DNA from: Pseudomonas sp. AL03
Lineage (GTDB): Bacteria; Pseudomonadota; Gammaproteobacteria; Pseudomonadales; Pseudomonadaceae
NCBI RefSeq assembly: GCF_029960815.1
Contig: NZ_JASBRE010000012.1
Span: forward strand, 99,957 to 163,956
DNA length: 64,000 nucleotides
Reading direction: 5' to 3'
Part shown: in pieces, positions 17,543 through 26,477 of the stretch
How positions within the stretch are numbered: position 1 is the stretch's first letter
Layout: each line of letters opens with the position of its first letter
The notes under the pieces: generated by a model
Told to the model about the DNA's origin: nothing
The model's input: only the letters and a program-made list of their open reading frames with translations
Database searches by the model: none
Position numbers and translations under genes: made by a program

Positions 17543-18556
17543 ATGACGCATTCCATTGCATTCAATTTCGAAGACGGCGTCACCCGATTCATCGACGCCA
17601 ACGCCGGCGAAACCGTGGCCGATGCCGCGTACCGCCAGGGCATTAATATTCCGCTGGATTGCCGCGATGGCGCCTGCGGTACCTGCAAATGCTTCGCCGA
17701 GGCCGGCCGATATGATTTGGGCGAGGAGTACATCGAAGACGCCCTCAGCCCGGAAGAAGCCGAGCAAGGTTTCGTCCTGACCTGCCAGATGCGCGCCCAG
17801 AGCGATTGCGTGATTCGCGTGCCGACCTCCTCGCAGGTTTGCCGTACCCGTCAAGCCAGCTATGACGCCACCATCAGCGCCGTGCGCCAGTTGTCCGACA
17901 GCACCATCGCGCTGTCGATCAAGGGCGAGGCGCTGAGCAAACTGGCGTTCCTGCCGGGGCAATACGTGAACCTCGGGATTCCCGGCAGCGAGCAGACCCG
18001 CGCTTATTCGTTCAGCTCGTTGCAGCGTGACGGCGAGGTCAGTTTCCTGATCCGCAACGTGCCCGGCGGCTTGATGAGCAGCTTCCTTACCCACATGGCC
18101 AAGGCGGGTGACAGCATGAGCCTGGCTGGGCCGTTGGGCAGTTTCTATCTGCGCGATATCCATCGTCCGTTGTTGCTGCTGGCCGGTGGTACGGGGCTGG
18201 CACCGATCACGGCGATGCTGGAAAAAATCGCCGAGCAGGGCAGTGAACATCCGCTGCATTTGATCTACGGCGTGACCAACGATTTCGACCTGGTGGAACT
18301 CGATCGACTCGAAGCCTTTGCCGCACGAATCCCGAACTTCAGCTTCAGTGCGTGCGTGGCCAACCCAGACAGTCAGCACCCGCTCAAGGGCTACGTGACC
18401 CAACACATCGAGCCGCAGCATTTGAACGAAGGTGACGTCGATGTCTACCTGTGCGGCCCGCCGCCGATGGTCGAAGCGGTTAGCCAGTTCATCCGTGAGA
18501 AAGGCATCGCGCCGACAAACTTTTACTACGAGAAATTTGCCGCCAGCGCGGCCTGA
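17543..18556 (+). CDS. benC: Benzoate 1,2-dioxygenase electron-transfer (reductase) component
   Basis: This 337-residue protein has an N-terminal plant-type [2Fe-2S] ferredoxin with cysteines in CRDGACGTCKC and a later LTCQM, a central FAD domain (RAYSFSSLQ), and a C-terminal NAD domain (LLLAGGTGLAPITAML and CGPPPMVEAV). It passes electrons from NADH to the BenAB oxygenase. Start 17543 lies 10 bases after benB; a start at 17516 inside benB is less likely. Confidence 0.96.
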   Translation: MTHSIAFNFEDGVTRFIDANAGETVADAAYRQGINIPLDCRDGACGTCKCFAEAGRYDLGEEYIEDALSPEEAEQGFVLTCQMRAQSDCVIRVPTSSQVCRTRQASYDATISAVRQLSDSTIALSIKGEALSKLAFLPGQYVNLGIPGSEQTRAYSFSSLQRDGEVSFLIRNVPGGLMSSFLTHMAKAGDSMSLAGPLGSFYLRDIHRPLLLLAGGTGLAPITAMLEKIAEQGSEHPLHLIYGVTNDFDLVELDRLEAFAARIPNFSFSACVANPDSQHPLKGYVTQHIEPQHLNEGDVDVYLCGPPPMVEAVSQFIREKGIAPTNFYYEKFAASAA

Positions 18557-18580
18557 GCCGCGCTGTTGTGGGAGAGAGAC

Positions 18581-19353
18581 ATGAACAGATTTCACGAAAA
18601 AGTCGCGCTGATTACCGGCGCCGCCCAAGGCATCGGTCGGCGTGTTGCTGAACGCATGGCGGCAGAAGGTGCTCGGTTGATTCTGGTCGACCGCTCCGAG
18701 CGGGTGTTCGACGTACAAAAGCAATTGGGGCAGAGCAGCCAAGTGCTGGCGCTGACCGCTGATCTTGAGCAATACAGCGAATGCAGCCGCGTAATGCAAA
18801 CCACTATCGAGCGTTTCGATCGTCTCGACATTCTGATCAATAATGTCGGCGGGACGATCTGGGCCAAGCCCTTCGAGCACTACGACGCGGCGCAGATCGA
18901 GGCTGAAGTTCGCCGCTCGCTGTTCCCGACGCTGTGGTGCTGTCATGCCGCGCTGCCGTTCATGCTTGAACAGGGCAGCGGCGCCATCGTCAACGTTTCG
19001 TCCATCGCTACTCGCAGTGTCAATCGCGTGCCGTACGGTGCGGCGAAGGGGGGGGCAACGCGCTGACTGCTTGCCTGGCCTTCGAAACCGCCGGTCGTGG
19101 GATTCGGGTCAATGCCACTGCGCCTGGTGGTACCGAAGCGCCGCCGCGGGTCATTCCGCGCAACAGCGCTGAACAGAGCGCGCAAGAGAAGGTCTGGTAT
19201 CAGCAGATTGTCGACCAGACGCTCGACAGCAGTTTGATGAAGCGCTACGGCACGCTGGATGAACAGGCGAGCGCTATTCTGTTTCTGGCCAGCGACGAAG
19301 CGTCCTATATCACCGGCATGATCATGCCGGTCGGTGGCGGCGACCAGGGTTGA
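18581..19353 (+). pseudogene. benD: 1,6-dihydroxycyclohexa-2,4-diene-1-carboxylate dehydrogenase, frameshifted
   Basis: The short-chain dehydrogenase reads normally from MNRFHEKVALITGAAQGIG through NNVGG and NVSSIA to the active-site YGAAKGG. A run of eight G at 19048-19055 then shifts the frame and a TGA follows (19064-19066). The rest of BenD, from NALTACLAFETAGRGI to MPVGGGDQG, continues in the next frame to TGA 19351-19353; nine G would restore one ORF. The intact enzyme oxidises the benzoate cis-diol to catechol. This is a loss-of-function mutation or a homopolymer read error. Confidence 0.9.
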
Positions 19354-19470
19354 CACGCAATCAACCCTACGGACACCATCCGGCGCGACGTCTGGTCGGC
19401 ACTTCAATGAAGGTCGGGTGTAAGGTATTCAGGTGAATCCAGGATCATCACTGCCGAGATGGAGGTGACT

Positions 19471-19671
19471 ATGAGCGTTCCGATGCTGACCAAAATGCAC
19501 ATGAACGGTTATGACGTACTCAGCGTGAACAATGGCCCGTGGCGGGTGTGCACCAAAGGTGACCGGCTTGGAGCCTTTGGCAGCAGAGAGGAAGCACTGG
19601 CCTTTGCGGCCTCTCTTCCCGGCTACAAGGCCAGATCAAGCCGGCCTGCACGCAGCCAGAAGTCAGATTGA
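19471..19671 (+). CDS. Small DUF2188-like protein
   Basis: From ATG 19471, with GGAGG just upstream, the protein has 66 residues. The core DVLSVNNGPWRVCTKGDRL followed by FGSREEALAFAASLPGYK resembles the short DUF2188 type, in which a residue trace such as W.V...G......F.....A..FA recurs. It ends in a basic tail. A strong terminator follows. The function is unknown. Confidence 0.65.
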   Translation: MSVPMLTKMHMNGYDVLSVNNGPWRVCTKGDRLGAFGSREEALAFAASLPGYKARSSRPARSQKSD

Positions 19672-19683
19672 TAGTGCGCCTGC

Positions 19684-19708
19684 AGCCCCGGTTCGCCGGG
19701 GCTTTTTC
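19684..19708 (+). terminator. Rho-independent terminator
   Basis: AGCCCCGG (19684-19691) and CCGGGGCT (19696-19703) form a stem with a stable TTCG loop, followed by TTTTTCGC. It ends the small DUF2188-like gene. Confidence 0.85.
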
Positions 19709-19716
19709 GCATGGCG

Positions 19717-19974
19717 TTAAGGTCTGGGGCTAATAACCGCCACCACCGGAGCTGCGGGAAGGCTCTCGGGCTTTTTGTAGTCAAAGCACGTGCCTGGCTC
19801 AGCCGTGCGATCCGTTATCGATAAAGGCTGGCCGCCGATCTGCTGGACTTGATCCTTGCTCATGCCGGTCTCCACCTTTGCGACCAACGGCCGATCCCGA
19901 TAGATGCGCGACTCAGTGCTGCAGCCACTCGACGCTGCCAGTACGACGACCAGCGCGCCTATCGGCTTGCTCAT
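19717..19974 (-). CDS. OsmE/SmpA-type small lipoprotein
   Basis: This 85-residue protein has a lipoprotein signal with lipobox SSGC (Cys18). Its body reads VAKVETGMSKDQVQQIGGQP and TCFDYKK, the BamE/SmpA-like fold shared with the osmotically induced lipoprotein OsmE. It should be anchored in the outer membrane. The length is close to the family norm. No partner gene is seen; the neighbouring small gene (19988-20227) is on the same strand 13 bases upstream and may be co-transcribed. Confidence 0.7.
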   Translation of the reverse strand: MSKPIGALVVVLAASSGCSTESRIYRDRPLVAKVETGMSKDQVQQIGGQPLSITDRTAEPGTCFDYKKPESLPAAPVVAVISPRP

Positions 19975-19987
19975 GGCAGCGCTCCTG

Positions 19988-20227
19988 CTAATGAGATTTC
20001 GTTCGAGTGATGAACTTGGCTTTCACTTCCTCGGCATAACCCTTCAGTCGTTCTTCATCTCCCTGAAACAACTCGCACAGCTTTTGGGCTGCTTGCGCAT
20101 CCACATCATTGCCGAGCTGGCGTAGCTGCTCTGCGATGCGCAATAGCTCTACCGCTGACCATCTCAAGTCCGACGCAACGCCTTGCAGGTCACGCCGAAG
20201 TTCGTTTTCAGATTCGTTGAGCCACAT
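19988..20227 (-). CDS. Small helical hypothetical protein
   Basis: From ATG 20227, which has an AGGAGGT ribosome site, the product has 79 residues, is mostly charged and helical, and begins MWLNESENELRRDL. The frame is open upstream to 20398, but only this start has a good ribosome site. No domain is recognised. It lies upstream of the OsmE-like lipoprotein on the same strand and could share its transcript. Confidence 0.55.
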   Translation of the reverse strand: MWLNESENELRRDLQGVASDLRWSAVELLRIAEQLRQLGNDVDAQAAQKLCELFQGDEERLKGYAEEVKAKFITRTKSH

Positions 20228-20397
20228 GATGACCTCCTGAGAATCTCTGCTACGAAATTTTAGCCCCATTTCCCACTTCATGGCGTTTTGTTCGTCAGGG
20301 CCGTTGGCGTTGCCTTTTGTCGGGAAAATGAACGCGAACGAGCAGATCTGATGTCGTAGTGAGGTAGTGAACTTTCGCGAGGGCGAGGCAACTTCCA

Positions 20398-20616
20398 ATG
20401 ACGACCACCGATGACTTTCGATCTCATGCCCATGAGCTGATCGTTGACCTGGACGCGGCTACCACGGAGATGATGAAGCTGATTTCCGCACATCAGCTCA
20501 GCGGCCCGGAATGGGAGCGGGTCACTCAATGGCAGCATGAAGCGTACGAAAGATGGATGACCTATCTCAACGAGAGGTCATACCCGGGTCCGGGCGATAA
20601 CAACGCGCCTCGCTGA
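20398..20616 (+). CDS. Small conserved hypothetical protein
   Basis: This 72-residue soluble protein has a helical, aromatic-rich C-terminal half (EWERVTQWQHEAYERWMTYL). It starts at ATG 20398, 171 bases from the divergent small gene. I recognise no domain or function. Confidence 0.55.
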   Translation: MTTTDDFRSHAHELIVDLDAATTEMMKLISAHQLSGPEWERVTQWQHEAYERWMTYLNERSYPGPGDNNAPR

Positions 20617-20686
20617 GTGCAGTTCAGCGGATGGATGTCTGGGCAGCGACGCGCTACATTCCTCTTTTTCGGGATAAGGAAGCGTC

Positions 20687-21022
20687 ATGCGCAAGTTGAT
20701 TGGGGGAGCAGGGTTGGCGTTGCTGGCGGGCTGTTCGTTGCCCGCGTCCTTGGTGCCGGGTGAGCCCAATGTCAGCAAGTACAGCAACAAGGCGCCAAAA
20801 GACTATGCCGCGTGCGTTCTGCCGGCGTGGCAGCAGGAAATACCCAATACAACCCAATCGGCGATTTCCAACGGCTACCGGCTCACGGCGCCGAGCATCA
20901 TCACGGTCGACGAGATCGTGGATATCGTGAAATCGAAGGAGGGCAGTCACGTATCGCTTTATCAGGGGCCGCCGTGGGCGAAATCAGGGGCGCTGCGCAA
21001 GACAGTGCGTGATTGCCTGTAA
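20687..21022 (+). CDS. Small lipoprotein of unknown function
   Basis: This 111-residue protein has a lipoprotein signal MRKLIGGAGLALLAGCS with the lipobox LAGC (Cys16). The mature part holds CVLPAWQQEIP and ends TVRDCL, so two cysteines outside the lipid site could form a disulfide. It should be membrane-anchored in the envelope. It ends three bases before the convergent Rrf2 regulator gene. Confidence 0.65.
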   Translation: MRKLIGGAGLALLAGCSLPASLVPGEPNVSKYSNKAPKDYAACVLPAWQQEIPNTTQSAISNGYRLTAPSIITVDEIVDIVKSKEGSHVSLYQGPPWAKSGALRKTVRDCL

Positions 21023-21025
21023 GGT

Positions 21026-21592
21026 TTAGCCGGTGATATCGGTCACCTGGATGATGTCGTCGATTGCCTGAGTGCTCGCACTGGTTTTCTTTTCCCGACG
21101 TTCGTTCATCCAGTCGTCCACCTGAGCATTGAATTGCGCCGGCGCTTTTCGTCCGACCTTCCTGGCGAGATCAAGAATGGTCTGCTGGGCGAGGGCGTCT
21201 TCCATACGTTTCTGCGCGATCATCATGGCGGCATGGACTGAGCAGTGATCAGCCACCGCCCACGCCGGCGCGGAACCTTCGAACAAGGCGCAACGCCCCC
21301 GAATCTCTCGGCAATCGAAGATGAGCTTCTGGCCGTCGATGGCATTGACGATATCCAGAAGGCTGATTTCGTCAGAAGGCCGGGCCAGCTTGAACCCCCC
21401 GCGCACGCCTTCAGTGGCGACCACCAGTTTTGCCTTGGCCAGTTTGGTGAAGATTTTTGCCAGATAGTCCTGAGGGACGCCTTGCAGTTCAGCAAGGTCG
21501 CGCACGCTCGCCTCACGGGTGTCACCGCAATTTCCCACCAAAAAAATCAGGCAATGAATGCCGTACTCAACGCCCGCGCTGTAAAGAGACAT
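21026..21592 (-). CDS. Rrf2-family transcriptional regulator
   Basis: This 188-residue protein has an N-terminal winged helix (VRDLAELQGVPQDYLAKIFT, then EGVRGGFKLARP) typical of Rrf2 regulators. Three cysteines occur in the effector region, in FDCREIRGRC and DHCSVH, the place where IscR, NsrR and RsrR bind an iron-sulfur cluster. It is divergent from an NADH dehydrogenase-like gene, which is its likely target. A redox or NO signal is likely but unproven. The C-terminus is longer than in NsrR. Confidence 0.82.
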   Translation of the reverse strand: MSLYSAGVEYGIHCLIFLVGNCGDTREASVRDLAELQGVPQDYLAKIFTKLAKAKLVVATEGVRGGFKLARPSDEISLLDIVNAIDGQKLIFDCREIRGRCALFEGSAPAWAVADHCSVHAAMMIAQKRMEDALAQQTILDLARKVGRKAPAQFNAQVDDWMNERREKKTSASTQAIDDIIQVTDITG

Positions 21593-21601
21593 ATCGATCT
21601 C

Positions 21602-21796
21602 CGACTAAAGTAGTCGTAAATGTTAGCAGTGGAAAGTGAGCTGAGCAATGAATCGATCCCGTATTCACTGCGTCTGCTCAAACTTCATACGCTGGTTGGA
21701 CGATTTATTGCTCCTCCTGAGGACAAATCAAACTTTTCGATGGTAACCATCAGTAATTTCGTTTGTGCTAAGAAACTGGGATCAATATAGTCGTAG
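21602..21796. promoter_or_regulatory. Candidate Rrf2 operators in the divergent promoter region
   Basis: CGACTAAAGTAGTCG (21602-21616) is a 15-bp dyad just upstream of the regulator gene. The octamer TAGTCGTA occurs within it at 21611-21618 and again at 21789-21796 nearer the oxidoreductase. Repetition of the same word on both sides suggests one regulator controlling both genes. The rest of 21593-21874 holds no gene. Confidence 0.4.
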
Positions 21797-21874
21797 TTAT
21801 CAGGTCGGCAGCCGCTACCGAAGAGCGTGACCTTTAACGAATTCATCACTTGGTCTTCTCCCCCGGAGTTAAAA

Positions 21875-23077
21875 ATGAAACAGCACATCTTGGTTATCGG
21901 CGCAGGTTTCGGTGGCATGTGGACGGCTTTGAGCGCCACGCGCCTGTTCGACATTCATGGTCACAACGACGTTGAAGTGACTGTTCTGGCCCCTCAGGCC
22001 GAGTTGCGTGTACGTCCGCGCTTCTACGAGCCGAATGCGCACCAACTGGCCGCGCCGATTGGCGAACTGTTTGATGCGGTCGGCGTGAAGTTCATCAAGG
22101 GCGCTGCAGAGAGCATCGACGTCGCGCAAAAACGCGTCGGTTACGTCGATGCATCGGGCAATCAGCAAGTGTGCAGCTACGACAAACTCGTTCTGGCGAC
22201 CGGCAGCCGTCTGGCACTGCCGAACACTCCAGGTGTGGTGGAACACGCCTTCGACGTCGACCAGATCGAACAGGCCGTACGCCTGGAAAATCACCTCAAA
22301 TCCCTGGTAAACCTGCCAGAAAGCAAAGCCCGCAACACCGTAGTAGTTGCCGGGGGTGGCTTCACCGGGATTGAAACGGCGACTGAAATGCCTGGGCGTC
22401 TGCGTGCCATCCTGGGTGATCGTGCCGGCATCGAAGTGATCATCGTTGATCGTGGCGAGAAAGTTGGCGGGTCCATGGGTGACGAGATTGCCAAGTCGAT
22501 CGCTGAAGCCAGTATTGAAACCGGCGTGAAATGGCGCTTGAAATCGTCGGTGGTCGCCGTCGACGATAGCGGCGTGACCCTGGCCGATGGTCAGCGCATC
22601 GATGCCAAAACCGTGATTTGGACCACCGGTGTGCGCGCCAGCTCGCTGACCGAGCAGATTCCGGCCGAACGCGATCACCTCGGTCGTCTGCACGTCGACG
22701 CGCACCTGAAAGTCATTGGTCAGGAAGACATTTTCGCCACCGGCGACGTCGCCTGCGCCGCCAGCGATGACATCGGTAACTTCGCGTTGATGACCTGTCA
22801 GCACGCCATCTCGCTGGGTCGTCATGCCGGCAACAACGTTGCCGCACAGATCCTGGGTGTGGATCCGACTCCGTATAGCCAGCCTAAATACGTGACCTGT
22901 CTGGATCTAGGCGCCTGGGGAGCGGTCTACACCGAGGGTTGGGACCGTCAGGTGAAGTTGATCAAGGCGGAAGCCAAGGCGCTGAAAACCCAGATCAACA
23001 CGACGTGGATTTACCCACCTGCGGCTGACCGTGTCACTGCGCTGGCTTCAGCGGATCCGATGATTCCTGTTGCCTGA
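21875..23077 (+). CDS. NAD(P)/FAD-dependent oxidoreductase, type II NADH dehydrogenase-like
   Basis: From ATG 21875 (CCGGAG upstream) the protein has 400 residues. It has two dinucleotide folds, VIGAGFGGMWTALSA for FAD and VVVAGGGFTGIETATEM for NAD(P)H. It also has TGDVACA near the C-terminus, the FAD-contacting motif of NDH-2 and the pyridine nucleotide-disulfide family. Such enzymes oxidise NADH and reduce quinones or other acceptors at the membrane. No clear C-terminal membrane anchor is seen, so the acceptor is uncertain. The divergent Rrf2 gene suggests redox control. Confidence 0.8.
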   Translation: MKQHILVIGAGFGGMWTALSATRLFDIHGHNDVEVTVLAPQAELRVRPRFYEPNAHQLAAPIGELFDAVGVKFIKGAAESIDVAQKRVGYVDASGNQQVCSYDKLVLATGSRLALPNTPGVVEHAFDVDQIEQAVRLENHLKSLVNLPESKARNTVVVAGGGFTGIETATEMPGRLRAILGDRAGIEVIIVDRGEKVGGSMGDEIAKSIAEASIETGVKWRLKSSVVAVDDSGVTLADGQRIDAKTVIWTTGVRASSLTEQIPAERDHLGRLHVDAHLKVIGQEDIFATGDVACAASDDIGNFALMTCQHAISLGRHAGNNVAAQILGVDPTPYSQPKYVTCLDLGAWGAVYTEGWDRQVKLIKAEAKALKTQINTTWIYPPAADRVTALASADPMIPVA

Positions 23078-23120
23078 AGCGTCGGCAGCGTTGCGTCGAT
23101 AACGCTGTCGGCTTGAAAAA

Positions 23121-23156
23121 AATCCCGCCCGGGTTCTCTTGCGCGGGATTTTTTTT
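23121..23156 (+). terminator. Rho-independent terminator
   Basis: AATCCCGC (23121-23128) pairs with GCGGGATT (23143-23150), followed by a T-run to 23156. It lies about 44 bases after the oxidoreductase stop. Confidence 0.85.
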
Positions 23157-23236
23157 GCGCCTTGAACGGTTGCGGTCGTGAAATTTAACGTGTACTTTTT
23201 CATGAAATTATAAGTATAGAAGTTCACGAGGCCCGC

Positions 23237-24526
23237 ATGTTTCAGCAATCTGCCCAGCACGTCGCCAGCTATTACGCTCACTCCTGTGCGGATCGTCTGT
23301 TGGATCGAGCCCCTTTGCAGGGCGAGCAGGACACCGAGGTGTTGATCATCGGGGCTGGCTTCAGTGGATTGCATACGGCGTTGCGTCTGGCCCTGGCTGG
23401 CAAACGCGTGACGTTGCTGGAAGCCAGTCGGGTGGCTTGGGCAGCCTCGGGCCGCAATGGTGGTCAGGCCATTCTCGGTTGGTCGTGTGACATGCCGCCA
23501 TTGGAGGCGGCGCTGGGTTATGAGCGCGCGCGCCGGTTATGGGACGGCATGCGCTGGGCTGCACGAGAGTTGCGAGCGTTGCCTGCACGCCATGATTTCG
23601 ATTGCGACTATCGGCCCGGCCACCTCTGGACATCGGTGATGCCGCGACGGGTGAGTCTGCTGACAGAATGGCAACACGAGGCCAGCCACAAGTGGGGTCA
23701 CGATGGTTTGCAGTTCATTGAGCGCGAGGCGTTGCCGGAATGGGTCGCCAGTGAGCGCTACCAGGCGGGCCTGTTTGATCCTGAAGGCGGGCATTTGAAT
23801 CCGCTGAAACTGGCGCTCGGGCTGGCTGCCGCGATTGAACGTGCCGGTGGATGCATTCATGAACACAGCAAGGCGCTGAGTTATCGCGAAGAAGGCGATC
23901 GTTACGTGGTCACCACTGAGCGCGGTCGCATTCAGGCGGACGTGTTGGTGCTGGCGTGCAACGCCTATCTGGATCGGCTTGATCCGAAACTGTCGAGTTG
24001 TGTGTTACCGGTCGGCACCTATCAGGTGGCCACCGCGGCACTTTCAGAGGAACAGGCAACCGCATTGCTACCGAGCAATGTGTGCGTCACCGACAATCAG
24101 TTTGTCCTCGATTATTTTCGTCGTACGCCGGACAACCGCCTGCTGTTCGGCGGTGGATGCACCTATCTGGGTGGCATGCCGAAGGACATCGCGGCCGCGA
24201 CGCGGCCTTATCTGGAGCGCGTATTTCCCCAGCTAAAGGACGTCGAGCTGGATTTTGCCTGGGGAGGGCACATCGACCTCACCCTCAAGCGCACGCCAGA
24301 CATCGGTCGACGTGGCGATCTCTACTGGCTGCAGGGTTACTCAGGCCACGGCGTGCTGCCGACATTGGCCGGGGCCCGCGCCGTGTCCGACGCGATACTT
24401 GGCCAGCCGGATGAGTTGGCGTTGTACCAGGGTTTGATCAACGGCAGTTTTCCCGGTGGTAAGTATTTGGCAGCACCGCTGGAAGCCATCGGCAAGGCCT
24501 GGTATCGGCTGCGCGACAGTCTTTGA
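23237..24526 (+). CDS. FAD-dependent gamma-glutamylputrescine oxidoreductase-like enzyme
   Basis: This 429-residue protein of the DAO family has IIGAGFSGLHTALRLALAGK as its FAD loop, SGRNGGQAILG after it, and the C-terminal WLQGYSGHGVLPTLAGARA flavin segment. This is the pattern of PuuB/PauB-type oxidases, which oxidise gamma-glutamylated polyamines to the aldehyde with release of ammonia and hydrogen peroxide. The following XRE-cupin regulator and glutamine synthetase-like ligase support a polyamine role. The exact polyamine is not readable. Confidence 0.8.
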   Translation: MFQQSAQHVASYYAHSCADRLLDRAPLQGEQDTEVLIIGAGFSGLHTALRLALAGKRVTLLEASRVAWAASGRNGGQAILGWSCDMPPLEAALGYERARRLWDGMRWAARELRALPARHDFDCDYRPGHLWTSVMPRRVSLLTEWQHEASHKWGHDGLQFIEREALPEWVASERYQAGLFDPEGGHLNPLKLALGLAAAIERAGGCIHEHSKALSYREEGDRYVVTTERGRIQADVLVLACNAYLDRLDPKLSSCVLPVGTYQVATAALSEEQATALLPSNVCVTDNQFVLDYFRRTPDNRLLFGGGCTYLGGMPKDIAAATRPYLERVFPQLKDVELDFAWGGHIDLTLKRTPDIGRRGDLYWLQGYSGHGVLPTLAGARAVSDAILGQPDELALYQGLINGSFPGGKYLAAPLEAIGKAWYRLRDSL

Positions 24527-24551
24527 AGCATCAATTTCTGGAAGCCTTTAG

Positions 24552-25106
24552 ATGGACATGCAAGAAGAAATATCGGCGCTGGCGATCCTGATCCAGGACC
24601 TGCGCAAGCACAAAAAATACACGCTGAAAGACCTGGCAGACAAAATCGGTCGTTCGGTCGGCTTTCTCTCGCAAGTCGAGCGGGGGCTGTCACGTCCCAC
24701 GGTGGCGGACTTGACCGCCATCAGCGAAACCCTTGGCGTGCCGACCACTTATTTCTACAGCTTGCCCAAACCCATGGCATTGCCTTGGGTGACCCGACCG
24801 GATGAGCGACGCACGCTGTATTACGCCGACGGGATTACCGACATCCTCGTCTCCCCGAAGATGAGGGCGTCCTTTTCAATGCTTGAAAGCCAACTGATGC
24901 CCGGCGCCAGCAGTGGTGATCGGCACATGAATGACAGTTCGGAGCAGGGTGGCTATGTCCTCGAGGGGGAGTTGACGCTGTGGCTGGATGACGATCAACC
25001 GGTGACATTACGTACCGGCGACAGTTTTCAACTGGCCAGTCACACGCATTGTCGCTACGGCAACCTCACGGATCAGCTCACCCGAGTGCTTTGGGTTTAC
25101 ACCTGA
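24552..25106 (+). CDS. XRE-family regulator with cupin sensor domain (PuuR-like)
   Basis: This 184-residue protein has an N-terminal helix-turn-helix (TLKDLADKIGRSVGFLSQVE, then RGLSRPTVADL) and a C-terminal cupin (QGGYVLEGELTLWLDDDQ, then TGDSFQLASHTHCRYGN). PuuR/PauR-type regulators repress polyamine catabolism genes and release DNA when polyamines bind. Its place between the oxidase and the ligase fits local autoregulation. An alternative start two codons later (24558) is possible. Confidence 0.82.
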   Translation: MDMQEEISALAILIQDLRKHKKYTLKDLADKIGRSVGFLSQVERGLSRPTVADLTAISETLGVPTTYFYSLPKPMALPWVTRPDERRTLYYADGITDILVSPKMRASFSMLESQLMPGASSGDRHMNDSSEQGGYVLEGELTLWLDDDQPVTLRTGDSFQLASHTHCRYGNLTDQLTRVLWVYT

Positions 25107-25130
25107 TAAAAACAACAAGGAACACTAACG

Positions 25131-26477
25131 ATGGATGCTGTCTGCTCTGATCTGGTTGCTGAGGTTCGCGCGTTTCGTCAGCGCTTCCCGCAGGTACGTT
25201 ACGTTGACCTGATTTCCCTGGATATTCCCGGGCATTTTTACGGTAAGCGCTACCCGATAGAAATGCTCGAGAAGGTCGCCGCCGGCAGCGTGCTCAAGCT
25301 GCCGCAAAACTGTGTGTTGCTGGGCACGCAGGGCGGTCTGTTCAAAATCGGCGACTACTGTTTTAACGACGGTGATCCGGATGCTCCCCGCCGACTGGTG
25401 CCCGGTACGCTCAAGCCAGTGAGCTGGGAAAAACAACCGCTGGGGCAGATGCTGATTACCTCAAGCGGTACTGAAAAACCTATCGTCTTCGAGCCGCGAG
25501 AAGTGTTGGCGCAGGTGCTCGAGCGCCTTGGCCGAAAAGGGATTTTTCCCGTGGTCGCGTTCGAGTTGGAGTTCTATCTGTTCGATCGCCAGCTGCGTGA
25601 CGGCTTGCCACAGTTCCCTCGCGATCAGATGACGGACGATGCCGATGATCAGCCGAATATGCACATCGAACGGCTGTCGAGATTTTCACCGGTACTCGAT
25701 GAAATGGTCGAGACCGCGCGGGCGCAAGGCATCGACGCAACGGTGATCACTGCAGAGCTGGGCCCAGGCCAGTTCGAGATCAATTTTGGTCACCTTGACG
25801 ACGGCCTGCGCGCGGCCGACTGGGCGGCCCTGTTTTGCCGCAGCACACGGGGGGTGGCCCTCAAGCACAACCACCGCGCCAGCTTCATGGCCAAACCCTA
25901 CTTGCAGCACCCCGGTAGCGGCATGCATGTGCATGTGAGCCTTTACGACAAGTCGGGGAATAACCTGTTGGCGGCTAACGATCAGCAGGCGCTGCGCCAT
26001 GCGGTGGCCGGCTGCCTTGAAGTGTTGCCGCATTGCATGCCGATCTTTGCACCAAATCACAACGCAATGCGTCGCTTGAGCGGCACAGTGAACGTCGCGA
26101 CGCGCGCCAGTTGGGGGTTTGAAGATCGTGACGCCTGCCTGCGGGTGCCTGAGTCGGACGCTAAAAATCTGCGCATCGAACATCGCCTGGCGGGCGCGGA
26201 TGCCAACCCTTATCTCGTGTTGGCGGCGATTCTGGTAGGGCTGGAGCAAGGGCTGGAAATCGGTCGTGAACCGATTGCATCCCTCAACGAAGATCGTGGC
26301 AGCGGTATCGACTTCCCGCTGGAGATGCTGGAGGCCGTGCGTTCGATGCAAAACAATGCGCAGTTGCGCGAAGGTTTGGGGTCGGAATTTGTGGATGTCT
26401 ACTGCGAAAACAAGCGCCAGGACCATTTGGCATTCCTGCAGGACATCAGTGCGCGGGAGTATCGCTGGTACCTCTAA
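25131..26477 (+). CDS. Glutamine synthetase-family gamma-glutamylpolyamine synthetase
   Basis: This 448-residue protein has the glutamine synthetase fold. It shows the metal and glutamate residues in AFELEFYLFD and TAELGPGQFEINF, the KHNHRASFMAKP ATP-site segment, and RIEHRLAGADANPYL near the end. Among GS-like enzymes the PuuA/SpuI group joins glutamate to polyamines. Neighbouring oxidase and PuuR-like genes support that group rather than a nitrogen-assimilating GlnA. It starts 24 bases after the regulator and is the last gene of the unit. Confidence 0.83.
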   Translation: MDAVCSDLVAEVRAFRQRFPQVRYVDLISLDIPGHFYGKRYPIEMLEKVAAGSVLKLPQNCVLLGTQGGLFKIGDYCFNDGDPDAPRRLVPGTLKPVSWEKQPLGQMLITSSGTEKPIVFEPREVLAQVLERLGRKGIFPVVAFELEFYLFDRQLRDGLPQFPRDQMTDDADDQPNMHIERLSRFSPVLDEMVETARAQGIDATVITAELGPGQFEINFGHLDDGLRAADWAALFCRSTRGVALKHNHRASFMAKPYLQHPGSGMHVHVSLYDKSGNNLLAANDQQALRHAVAGCLEVLPHCMPIFAPNHNAMRRLSGTVNVATRASWGFEDRDACLRVPESDAKNLRIEHRLAGADANPYLVLAAILVGLEQGLEIGREPIASLNEDRGSGIDFPLEMLEAVRSMQNNAQLREGLGSEFVDVYCENKRQDHLAFLQDISAREYRWYL

